Assembly: GCF_009728935.1 (NCBI RefSeq)
Contig: NZ_CP034235.1
Coordinates: 3,324,001 to 3,388,000, forward strand
Reading direction: 5' to 3'
DNA: 64,000 nt
DNA from: Paenibacillus psychroresistens
GTDB lineage: Bacteria > Bacillota > Bacilli > Paenibacillales > NBRC-103111
The position numbers and the translations under genes are program-made. The first letter of the stretch is position 1. Every line of letters starts with the position of its first letter. The notes beneath the pieces are model-generated. The model worked only from the letters and a program-made list of their open reading frames with translations. It was not told where the DNA came from and did not search any database. This document shows positions 51,001 through 60,000 of the stretch, piece after piece.

Positions 51001-51152
51001 AAACCCTTTTACCTGAAATGAAGCAGCAAGGAGCCTGTATTATTGCAATAACCCATGACGATCGCTATTATCATTTAGCAGATAAAGTGATCAAGCTGGA
51101 AATGGGCAAAATTGAAAGCATAGTAGAGAATAAGCCAAGTATCGCTGTATGA
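48036..51152 (+). CDS. Serine peptidase (S12)-cyclic peptide ABC exporter fusion, ClbP/ZmaM-like
   Basis: 1038 residues. Signal/anchor segment at 7-25; S12 beta-lactamase-like peptidase ~45-385 with S102-V-S-K105, Y196-S-T and H330-G-G, so outside the membrane; extra membrane helices ~395-540; ABC transporter membrane part ~540-800; ABC ATPase ~830-1030 with GGNGSGKST (~858), LSTGQRKRL (~949) and LLLFDEWAAD. The transporter part is of the SyrD/PvdE cyclic-peptide export type. Peptidase plus membrane domain is the plan of ClbP (colibactin), and with an ABC half of XcnG and ZmaM (xenocoumacin, zwittermicin), which remove an N-acyl-D-Asn cap during export. First gene of the biosynthetic operon. 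Whether the cap here is acyl-D-Asn is inference. Confidence 0.88.
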   Translation: MGNRLNRIVLLGMLIAFHVLLNTTPARAAESLTNQETPSKSNEERKGEIDRYIQNQLQRNQIPGLAVALVMDGAISYTKGYGFSDKATQSKVTSKTLFELGSVSKAYTALAVLKLQEEGKIKLDDPITQYIPSFHPTYNNKRATITIDQLLHHTSGIPFTTIGDFYPSSTDNALENTVDIWSEMSLESTPGSIYEYSTTNYTVLGLMIQYVSGVTYEQYIQDHILMPLGLKNTYVGKENAMQALMATGYKLGFLKPHKFDAPVFRANSPGGYIISSADDMVIWMEYQLGILASKAIKTELFTETHQNGSPVAPFYALGWYKDTMRNEVFHGGANPAFSSFVLLRPNEKTGIAVMANVSSEYTEVIARGLDSILNSKEPVNEPLAVNPLLAAIKQLDVFSYALIAVEIGLSIFIVILVVLAIRQINFKKRALIPIVRRLLILSVFAVLCIGLILAVYYIYQKATVMDLPISFVLIWGPTSFPMALYSSLLFLILMFSYVILTFLYPKLNDKQYFSLISLSVLGGFGNAAIIFCLIQALNSKEIFRKDLMLYFFLSMVVYVICQRFGRNKLIKITNHAVYERRKQIIHTIADASFEKLEKIEKGKIHTVLNNDTEVISNFAGMFIGVTVNMVTLIFCFVYLGLVSLSGLLLSIVAIFTAGGLYFYVGKEARKFMEKNRDVQDTFFKFIGDLIYGIKELQLNRKKRAHFTEDMTGSVREYRDTNVAGQSKFTSVIIIGELLFVMVLGTVVFLFPLLFKEISKAHLMEYAFVFLYMTGPVNGVLNAIPAVIQYRISWKRMNLILQEIENFSTDIPAEIVQFGRSLALRLEKVEYHYEMEGESSFALGPISFECHSGEIVFITGGNGSGKSTLAKLLTGLYTPQSGKVTINGIDVRPAQLSQLYSAIFNDFYLFKKLYGFQEKDYQEIADELLRVLDLDGKISIENAEFSTLNLSTGQRKRLALLISRLENKPLLLFDEWAADQDPEYRRFFYETLLPEMKQQGACIIAITHDDRYYHLADKVIKLEMGKIESIVENKPSIAV

Positions 51153-51189
51153 GTTTTGGTATTCAATCCAGGGAAAGGAAGATGGACTC

Positions 51190-51912
51190 ATGCACAGAAT
51201 GAAGGTTTTCTGTCTTCCATACGCAGGAGGATCAGCCGCAATTTACAGCCGTTGGAAAAAACCATTGGAAGATATTGCAGACATAATACCTATTGAGTTA
51301 GCTGGAAGAGGAAGGCGAATTCAAGAAACGGTATACGATTCCATGATCGATACGGTTGCTGATGCCTATTCCATAATTTCCAAGCAGATAGATGATAAGC
51401 CCTATGCACTATTCGGTCATAGCATGGGTGGCGCCATTGCTTATGAGGTTACTCATTCTCTCATGCAAAACGGACATAGGAGCCCGGAGGTTGTTTTTTT
51501 CTCAGGAAGATCGGCTCCACATATGAAGAAAGAGCTTGAAAAAAATGTACATTTATATGGAGATAATGAGTTTATTGAGGAAATACTCCAGCTCGGCGGA
51601 ACCCCCAAACAATTATTCGAGGAAGAGGAGCTTAAGAAGTTATTTATGCCTCTCCTAAGAGCGGACTATAGGATAGTGGAAACGTATCAGTATAAAGAGA
51701 AGGCCAATAGGCTAAATAGTAAGGTTTGTGTGTTTTATGGTTTAAAGGATGAAACAACTGTAGGTGGGATGGAAGAATGGAACAAACATACAAAGCTGCC
51801 TTGCCGTTTGTTTGGATTTGAAGGTGGACATTTTTTTATTCATGAAGATATGGACAAAGTATTGGGCATAATTCGGGATTGTCTGGAATTTAAGTCCATA
51901 CATGGAGTCTGA
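51190..51912 (+). CDS. Type II thioesterase (GrsT/SrfAD-like)
   Basis: 240 residues. MKVFCLPYAGGSAAIYSRWKKPL at the start, the nucleophile in FGHSMGGAIAYEV (Ser near residue 80) and His in FEGGHFFIHED. Such enzymes clear misprimed carrier domains in NRPS/PKS assembly lines. 37 bases after the exporter gene and 17 before the NRPS, in one transcription unit. GGAAGATGG precedes the start; ATG 51199 is a possible alternative. Confidence 0.93.
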   Translation: MHRMKVFCLPYAGGSAAIYSRWKKPLEDIADIIPIELAGRGRRIQETVYDSMIDTVADAYSIISKQIDDKPYALFGHSMGGAIAYEVTHSLMQNGHRSPEVVFFSGRSAPHMKKELEKNVHLYGDNEFIEEILQLGGTPKQLFEEEELKKLFMPLLRADYRIVETYQYKEKANRLNSKVCVFYGLKDETTVGGMEEWNKHTKLPCRLFGFEGGHFFIHEDMDKVLGIIRDCLEFKSIHGV

Positions 51913-51929
51913 GGGGGAGGCTGACCGAA

Positions 51930-54900
51930 ATGATTGCAGTAGAAAAGCTCGATAAAAGCAATGTGGAGGATCTATTATCTTTAACCTTGACCCAGGAAGG
52001 TATTCTTTACCACTATCTAACTGCAAATGAGAAAGATCCTTATTTTGAACAGCTTTGCATTCATCTAACAGGTGATATTCGACCGAATTTAATTAAAGAA
52101 GCCTGGGCACGAGTGTCTCGATCAAATGAAATGCTTCGCACTATATTTCGCTGGAAAGGCCTTGAAAAGCCAGTTCAGATTGTATTGAAGCAATACGAGA
52201 TTCCAATCACAATTCTAGAGCTTGGACTGGTAAATCATGCAGCTGAACGTGATAGCATACGATTAAGTATGCTGGAACAGGATCGAAAAAAAGGACTCGA
52301 TATATCTAAAGCACCATTTCGAATTACACTCTGTAATTTTGGAGGCAAAAGCTGTGAGCTGCTTATCAGTCATCATCATATATTGTATGACGGCTGGAGT
52401 GGTGGCATCCTTATTAAAGAGCTATTGGAGCAATATGAAGGTTTATTGAGCGGGTATAAGGTCCAGATTTCTCCGAAGATGAAATTTAAACCGTTCGTTA
52501 AGTGGTCCAGGAGCGGAGATAAACAAAAACAAGCTGAATTCTGGAAAAACTACCTAGTTGGATTTGATACAAGAACAACATTGCCTGTTTTGAGAGAATC
52601 GGATGAAACCATTGAAGAGGGAGGAGAATGGAATCTGGTTTTTCCGAAAGAGCTCCAAACAGAGATGCATCGATTTACAATTAGAAATGAAATAACAATC
52701 GCCATGTTATTATATACGGCTTGGGGAATTGTTTTACAGAAATATACTCGATCCAATGATGTGGTTTTTGGCACAACAGTCTCTGGCAGACCTCCCGGGT
52801 TAGAAGGGATTGATCAGGCAGTAGGTTTGTTCATTCAAACCGTTCCCTTAAGGGTGAAAGGCTCTCCAGATATACATATTTCCAATCTGCTCCAGGATGT
52901 GAAGAAAGGGTTAAAAGAAAGGGAGGAATTTGAGCGAACTTCTCTGGTTGATTTGTTTCAGTTCAGTGGTTTCGGTTCTGGTGAAAGCCTTTTTGATACA
53001 GTTGTTATAATCGAGAATTATCCTTTGGACGAACGGCTTAAGAAAGCTTCGGGAGGATTGGTTATTGATCAATATGAAGCCTTCGAAAGAACGCATTATG
53101 ATTTGACTTTAACGGTTCTCATGAAGGAAGCGCTGCAAATAAGGTGGACCTATAACAAGGAATGTTTCGATCTTAATGCCATTCAAAGATTAGGACGACA
53201 CTTGCATGAAGTAGTCCATGAAATGGTAAGAGCCCCGGATACTGCATTGAAAAATGTCCGTATGCTGGGGCTTGATGAAGCAACGGTCTTATTGAATGAG
53301 CAGCTTCAGTTCAAAGCGGAGTATCCGTATAACTTGGGGCTTCATGAATGGTTTGAGCTGCAGGTTGAAAGGTCACCCGAAAATACGGCGATTGAGTTTG
53401 GAAACCAGAAGATGTCTTACCGTCTGCTAAATGAGAAATCCAATCAGCTGGCGTGGCTATTAATAAATAAAGGTGTTGTTGAAAATCAAATCGTTGGAGT
53501 TATGGTCGAGCGCTCCATTGAGATGATTGTGGGCATTCTTGCCATTGTAAAGGCAGGTGGCGCCTATGTGCCAATCGATCCCAATTACCCTCCTGAAAGA
53601 GTTAGCTATCTGCTTCGTCAAGCCGGAATATCCTTACTGCTAAGTCAATCCAAATGGCTGGATATCATTCAGTCAAACAAGCTTGCAGATCTTGAAATTC
53701 TGCCATTGGACCAAATACTCCCAGAGCTTAATACTTCTATCGATAATCTCAAATTCCCCTATGATCCTGAACGATTGCTTTATGTGCTGTACACTTCCGG
53801 TTCAACAGGACAGCCAAAAGGAGTCATGGTCCATACACACTCCTTTGTCAATTTATTGCAATGGTTTACATCCGAATTCCAACTCGATGAAGCGGACCGG
53901 CTGCTGCTCATTGCGCCAACCAGCTTCGATCTTGCTCAGAAAAATCTGTTTAGTCCACTAATCACCGGAGGTACGCTCGTCATTTATAAACCAGGTGTTT
54001 ATGATTACAAGCTGATGTCAGCCGTAATTGAACAGCAACAGATCACACGTATAAATTGTGCACCGAGTGCGTTCTATCCTTTAATTGATTTTAACTTATC
54101 GAGCGGTTTTACCAAATTAAGCAGTATTCGAACGGTTTTCCTCGGAGGCGAACCCATTCAGGTGAATAAACTTATTCCATGGACTAATTCATTGACCTGC
54201 CAAGCAGAAATTGCCAATACATATGGTCCAACAGAATGTACGGATATCGCAACCTTTTATCGGATAGCTTCCAAGGATATTAGAACTGGAATGTCTATCC
54301 CAATTGGAAAACCAATTGCTAATGCGGAAGCATATGTGTTGGATGACGATGGCAATTTGCTGCCCAGAGGCCTAGTAGGCGAGTTATATATTGGAGGAGT
54401 AGGGTTAGCAAAGGGTTATTATGCTGCCGATCATTTAACGGAAGAAAGATTTGTTTTTGGCAATGTGGGCATTCATAAGCAAGAAATGAAGCTGTATCGG
54501 ACTGGTGATCTTGTACGATGGGGAAAGGACGGGAATCTCGAGTATCTGGGCAGATCAGATCATCAAGCTAAGATAAGGGGGTTTAGAGTTGAGCCCTCCG
54601 AGATCGAAAATCAGCTTTTGCAGCATCCTATTGTTCTCGAGGCTGTTGTCTTGGAGAGACTTAATGATCGTGGAGATGCAGCATTGTGTGCTTATATAAT
54701 AACGAATCAACCAATTGGAGCGGAATCTGTCAAAAACTTTCTGCTTGATCGGTTACCGGGATACATGGTTCCCGAGGATATAGTATTTATGTCATCCTTC
54801 CCGCTTTCACCCAATGGAAAGCTGGACAGGAAATCGCTTGCTGAACCAGATGCATCGCGCTATATTGCCTCCTCGGCAGAAATGGATACGGATGTGGCTA

Positions 54901-55748
54901 ACCAGACGGAAATTGAATTAAGTGAAATATGGAAAAAGGTTTTGGCTCATGATCGTTTTGGACTGAATGATCCATTCTTTGAAGTCGGGGGTAATTCCAT
55001 TTCACTTATGCAGCTGCATGCTTTGGTAGAAAGAGTTTATCCGGACCATATTCAAATAACGGATTTGTTTACTTATGCGACTATTAGTAAGCTTGCCGTA
55101 TTCATTGATTCAAAGGTGAAATATAGAGATGTGATGCTGCAGGGGCTGGAATTTCCGCTTTTGAACGATCTCGATTCTAACTCAAAACAGCACAAAGGTG
55201 CGGCAATTGGGTTTCATATGACAGTGGAACAGAGGGAGTACGTTAAAGCTATTGCAGCTTCACATTCCATAGTTCCTGAGAGCTTTTTTATATCCATATT
55301 CGTATTTCTATTATCCGAAATATCGGAAAAGTCGACCATTCCTATGAACTCATTACTAAGAGTATCGGTGGATCAATTGCAACAAGAAGCTCTAAGGCTG
55401 CAATCCTATTCGGTAGACCTAACTGGAATTACGAATTTCGAGTCGTTGTATGAGCTAATATCGAGGTTTCAGAAAACTGGAGAGTCTTTGGATTGTGACT
55501 TTGTTCAATTTAAAAGGGATGCTTCCAAAGATTTTCGACTCGTTCCGCTTTTTTTTACAAGTGAGGCAGCAAGCATTCTTTTACCGATTAAGCAATGGTT
55601 TGATCTGCGTATTGAAATGGGAGCTTCTATAACCGGCTACGATTTTGTTTTTACCTACAATGAAGAGAAATTAAGTCATGCTGCTGTTAGGGATCTGACA
55701 AATCGTTACATTCAGTTAATAGAAAGCATACTTTCTTACTCAAAATAA
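51930..55748 (+). CDS. Non-ribosomal peptide synthetase, C-A-T plus half-length C/E-like domain
   Basis: 1272 residues. Condensation domain ~15-450 with SHHHILYDGW (~147-156), here the first domain of the line, so it may accept an acyl starter. Adenylation domain ~470-980: YTSGSTGQPKGVM (~621), NTYGPTEC (~762), YRTGDLVRW (~855), SPNGKLDR (~955). Carrier domain with FFEVGGNSIS (Ser ~1021). The binding-pocket residues read by alignment to GrsA are D-L-K-N-F-G-T-D-I-K, which I cannot assign. Residues ~1090-1272 resemble the second half of a C or E domain (ending FVFTYNEEKLSHAAVRDL) and lack any HHxxxDG. In ClbN and XcnA an E domain sits here. GAGGGGGAGG precedes ATG. Confidence 0.92.
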   Translation: MIAVEKLDKSNVEDLLSLTLTQEGILYHYLTANEKDPYFEQLCIHLTGDIRPNLIKEAWARVSRSNEMLRTIFRWKGLEKPVQIVLKQYEIPITILELGLVNHAAERDSIRLSMLEQDRKKGLDISKAPFRITLCNFGGKSCELLISHHHILYDGWSGGILIKELLEQYEGLLSGYKVQISPKMKFKPFVKWSRSGDKQKQAEFWKNYLVGFDTRTTLPVLRESDETIEEGGEWNLVFPKELQTEMHRFTIRNEITIAMLLYTAWGIVLQKYTRSNDVVFGTTVSGRPPGLEGIDQAVGLFIQTVPLRVKGSPDIHISNLLQDVKKGLKEREEFERTSLVDLFQFSGFGSGESLFDTVVIIENYPLDERLKKASGGLVIDQYEAFERTHYDLTLTVLMKEALQIRWTYNKECFDLNAIQRLGRHLHEVVHEMVRAPDTALKNVRMLGLDEATVLLNEQLQFKAEYPYNLGLHEWFELQVERSPENTAIEFGNQKMSYRLLNEKSNQLAWLLINKGVVENQIVGVMVERSIEMIVGILAIVKAGGAYVPIDPNYPPERVSYLLRQAGISLLLSQSKWLDIIQSNKLADLEILPLDQILPELNTSIDNLKFPYDPERLLYVLYTSGSTGQPKGVMVHTHSFVNLLQWFTSEFQLDEADRLLLIAPTSFDLAQKNLFSPLITGGTLVIYKPGVYDYKLMSAVIEQQQITRINCAPSAFYPLIDFNLSSGFTKLSSIRTVFLGGEPIQVNKLIPWTNSLTCQAEIANTYGPTECTDIATFYRIASKDIRTGMSIPIGKPIANAEAYVLDDDGNLLPRGLVGELYIGGVGLAKGYYAADHLTEERFVFGNVGIHKQEMKLYRTGDLVRWGKDGNLEYLGRSDHQAKIRGFRVEPSEIENQLLQHPIVLEAVVLERLNDRGDAALCAYIITNQPIGAESVKNFLLDRLPGYMVPEDIVFMSSFPLSPNGKLDRKSLAEPDASRYIASSAEMDTDVANQTEIELSEIWKKVLAHDRFGLNDPFFEVGGNSISLMQLHALVERVYPDHIQITDLFTYATISKLAVFIDSKVKYRDVMLQGLEFPLLNDLDSNSKQHKGAAIGFHMTVEQREYVKAIAASHSIVPESFFISIFVFLLSEISEKSTIPMNSLLRVSVDQLQQEALRLQSYSVDLTGITNFESLYELISRFQKTGESLDCDFVQFKRDASKDFRLVPLFFTSEAASILLPIKQWFDLRIEMGASITGYDFVFTYNEEKLSHAAVRDLTNRYIQLIESILSYSK

Positions 55749-55766
55749 AGATGGGGTGGCGGAATA

Positions 55767-57053
55767 ATGAGTAAATTAGCAGTAGTATTCCCAGGTCAAG
55801 GATCACAATATATGGGAATGGGACGTAAATGGTATGAGAATAATCTTACGGCCAAACAATACTTCGAAGAAGCAAGTACCCGATTGGGATTTGATTTGAG
55901 AAAGCTTTGTTTGGAAGGGGATTTGGAGGAACTAACAAAGACGGAAAATACGCAGCCCGCTATTCTCACTGTAAGTATGATCGCATTTCGCTTGCTTTTA
56001 GAAGAAACAGGTGCGGTACCATATGTCTTGGCGGGACATAGTCTGGGTGAAATTACAGCCTTAACGGCTGCGGGAGGAATATCCTTCAGTGATGCAGTAT
56101 ATTTGGTTCATCATAGAGGCAAATACATGCAGGAAGCTGTTTTTCCGGGAATGGGAGCTATGTCAGCCATTAATGGACTGATGAAAGATCAAGTGGAAGA
56201 AATTTGTTTCAACGTTTCGAGGCAGTGTGGTGTCGTAGTGCCTTCAAATTATAATACTGCAGATCAGATTGTTATTTCGGGAGAACGTGATGCAGTTTCT
56301 GAAGCAGAGGTACAGCTTACCCGCATGGGAGCTATTGTTATTCCATTAAAAGTTAGTGCTCCCTTCCATAGTCCACTCATGAGTTCGGCATCTGATCAAT
56401 TATTCGAGCATTTAAAGAGCATTCACTTTAAGCAATTGCGTTACCCGGTATTATCGAATGCAACAGGAGAGTTGTATAAGAGCGAGCTGGAGATAGCTTC
56501 CATGCTGACTAAACAGCTAACCGAACCGGTTCTCTGGACGGAATGTATGAAACGGATGGAAGAGTTTGGGGTGGATGTCGTTATAGAAGCAGGCCCACAG
56601 GGAGTATTAACGCATTTTATGAAGAAAAGTATGGCAAAACAAAGTGTTTTCGCTATGGACAAAGAAGAGTTATCGACAATTGTTAAAAGTTTGGAGACTA
56701 AACCAAGTTCGAATAAAGCCACAATAATCAAGCCTAAGACAAATCTTGTAACTAAATGTATAGCTATAACCGTATGTACAAGGAATAGAAATTGGGACAA
56801 TGATGAATATCAGAAAGGAGTCGTGGAGCCGTACAGAAAGGTTCAGAAAATACAAGATGAGCTGGACCGTACTGGGGGAGAACCGACGATAGCTCAGATG
56901 AAGGAAGCTTTAGAAATGCTGAGCTCCGTTTTCGAGACAAAGAAGGTTCCACTGGAAGAAAGATTAGAACGTTATCAGCAGGTTTTTAATGAAACGGGAA
57001 CCCGCGATTTATTTCCGGATTTTGACCCTATCGGCGCGAGTGTGGGAGGGTGA
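55767..57053 (+). CDS. Stand-alone ACP malonyltransferase with C-terminal extension
   Basis: 428 residues. Residues 1-~295 are a FabD-type acyltransferase: FPGQGSQYMGMG, GHSLGEITAL (Ser near residue 92), the His region KVSAPFHSPLM and EAGPQGVLTH. Because the PKS that follows has no AT domain, this protein should load malonyl units in trans. After a Lys/Ser-rich linker a separate ~110-residue segment begins (KCIAITVCTRNRNWDNDEYQ..PYRKVQKIQDELDRTGGEPTIAQMKEALEML..); it is not part of ordinary FabD and may be a docking element. Six bases separate it from the PKS. Confidence 0.9.
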   Translation: MSKLAVVFPGQGSQYMGMGRKWYENNLTAKQYFEEASTRLGFDLRKLCLEGDLEELTKTENTQPAILTVSMIAFRLLLEETGAVPYVLAGHSLGEITALTAAGGISFSDAVYLVHHRGKYMQEAVFPGMGAMSAINGLMKDQVEEICFNVSRQCGVVVPSNYNTADQIVISGERDAVSEAEVQLTRMGAIVIPLKVSAPFHSPLMSSASDQLFEHLKSIHFKQLRYPVLSNATGELYKSELEIASMLTKQLTEPVLWTECMKRMEEFGVDVVIEAGPQGVLTHFMKKSMAKQSVFAMDKEELSTIVKSLETKPSSNKATIIKPKTNLVTKCIAITVCTRNRNWDNDEYQKGVVEPYRKVQKIQDELDRTGGEPTIAQMKEALEMLSSVFETKKVPLEERLERYQQVFNETGTRDLFPDFDPIGASVGG

Positions 57054-57059
57054 TGCAGT

Positions 57060-60000
57060 TTGTTGGAATTTACTAAGTTCTCCAAGACGCAAATACCGTC
57101 TCCGAATAAAATTCAAATTATCGAAGAAAACGCTGAAATCAGCAATGAAAAGGATATTGCTATTATTGGTCTTGCCTTGCAGTTTTCATCAGCCGAGACA
57201 CCTGAGCAATATTGGAATGGCATATGCAATAAAACGGATTTTGTAACGAAAATGTCTAGTGAACGTTTAAAAGATACAAAAAAGACTTTGGCTATCCTGA
57301 ATTATTCCGCTGAAGGCATTGAAGATGGGGAGGCCGCTTATTTAAATGAAATAGATAAATTCGATTATGCTTTTTTTCGGATTTCTCCTAGAGAAGCTGC
57401 GCTCATGGACCCCAATCAGCGTCTTTTTCTGCAAAATGCTTGGCATGCCGTCGAAAATGCAGGATACGGAAATAAGCAGTTATATGGAAGCAGAACGGGT
57501 ATCTTTATCGGTCACGGTGCGGAGTCGGAATATAAGCAATTGATTTCTGCTTTAGAGCCTTCTGCATTGGCACAGGCTGTTCCCGGTAATGTAAAACCGA
57601 TAATTGCCGGAAGGCTTGCTTATATTCTTGACTTACATGGGCCGAATATGCTTGTGGATACGACTTGTTCCTCATCCCTTGTTGCTGTTCATTTAGCTTG
57701 CAAAAGCTTGCTTGGCGGTGAATGTGACATGGCTATTGCAGGAGGTGTACAGCTGCATATAGCTCCAGTCCGGCATGCGGAAATTGGGATCGAGGCATCC
57801 GATGGGAGAGCCAGAAGCTTCGATGATCATAGTGATGGAACAGGTACAGGAGAAGGACTTGGAACTGTAATTCTCAAGCCGCTTAATGCCGCGATAAGAG
57901 ACAAGGATCATATTTATGCGGTAATAAAGGGAAGTGCTGTAAACCATGATGGCAATTCGAATGGCATAACGGCACCAAACGCCCGTGCACAAGAGGATGT
58001 TATTCTACGTGCTTGGAAGGATGCGGCGATTGATCCGGAAACGATTACTCTGTGGGAAGCGCACGGAACAGGAACCAAGCTAGGAGATCCAATAGAAATC
58101 GACGGAATTAGACGTGCATTCAGTAAATACACGGATAAAAAGGGCTTCTGTGCGATTGGATCCGTTAAGAGCAATATCGGCCATCTGGACCATAGCGCGG
58201 GGATTGCCGGGTTAATAAAGGGAGTGTTGGCCTTACATCATAAAACCCTTCCGCCAGCTCTACACTTCGGCAAGCCAAACCGTAAGATTAGCTTTGAGGA
58301 TTCACCAGTCTACATTAACGATCAGGAAATTCCATGGGAGACAGACCAGCTTCCGCGCAGATGCGGCATCAGTTCCTTCGGAATCAGTGGAACGAATTGC
58401 CATCTCATTCTGGAGGAAGCTCCCGCGGCAAAGACTGTCAATAGTGCAGCAGCAGCGAGTAAGCATATTCCACGTATTTTTACTCTTTCGGCTAAGAGTC
58501 AAAAATCTTTAATCGCATACATCAAATCCTTCATCGATTTTTTGAAAGCAGAAGATCTGGAAAATTCCGAAAGTGCCTTTGCAGATTTGTGTTATTCAAT
58601 AAATACCGGCAGGGGGCACCTCGCTTTCAGGCTGGCTGTTATTGCTGAAAATCCCATGGAATTAGCAGCTAAATTAAGCGATACTCTCTATAATCTATTG
58701 AATGATCCAACCCATAAACTGCAAGCACCGGGTAATGTTTATTACAGTGAACATCGAGTTGTTCCGGAAGATAGGGAAGCTCTTGCTGAAGGAGAATTGA
58801 CCGAACGCAAAGCCTCTCAATTAGGCAGCAACGCGTTAAAATGGATTCATCTCCTGCATAATGGATCCAACCAGTCGGAGGTTCTGGACCAAATTTGCCA
58901 GATATATATGGAAGGAGCCAGTATTGAATGGAATAGCCTTTATATTCACGAACAACGGAATAGAAGGCCTCTGCCTGTGTATCCATTTGAGCGTACCCGA
59001 TGCTGGATTGAAAAGTCGGATCTTTATTCTGCGGTTCACTTAAGAAATGTCAATCTCAATCCTTTTCCATTGCTTGATTCGTATATTACCTCTACCATCG
59101 ATTCGGATATTTTTCATACAGAAATGAATGTGCAGAGTAAATGGCTGTTGGACGAACACCGAATTGGAGGGAAGGCTTTTCTGGTAGGAACGGCTTACTT
59201 GGAAATAGTGTCTGAAGCTTTAAGAATCAAGCTGGGAATATCTCATATCTTAGATGTATTGGAATTTCAGGATATTGTTTTTCTGACACCGATGATTATG
59301 GTTGAAGAAGAAACCCGGGAAATACAGACCATTCTTATAAAAACAGCAACGGCTGAAACGTTACAATTTTTTACTGCAAGTCGATTAAAAGTCAACAAAG
59401 AGATACTCCCGATTGAACCAGTTAATGAATGGATTAAACATGTTGAAGGGAAAGTTGTAATAACAAAGGTTAACAAGGACAAAAAAATTAGGGTATCTGA
59501 TTTATTATCAGACATTGAAGCAACTGTTATCATACCGGATTTCGAAAAATATAATGACAATACTGTCTTTGAATTTGGGCCGCGATGGAGGAATATTAGT
59601 GAAATGCACGTAGGTGATCTTGAGATAATAGCCAAGATCGAAATACCGCAAGCTTTTGTAAATGAGGTTTCCAGCTATATGCTGTATCCTCCGCTTCTGG
59701 ACAATGCCTTGGCTACAATTCCGCTTATTGAAAAAGCACTTGGCTCTGACAGCAATCGTATATTCCTGCCATTCTCTTACAAAGGAATAAGGATTTTTCA
59801 TCCTTTACCAGGATTATTCTATAGTCATGTGCGATTAAATGGTGAGATTACAGAGAAGTCTGAGCTGCTCAGCTTTGATGTAACTATTATGGCTTCGACA
59901 GGCGAAGTAATAGCGGAGATAGATCAGTATTCACTAAAAAAAGTGTCAAATACCTTTTGGGAAAATAAAGAGGCAACTTATTATGGCATAAAGTGGGTTG

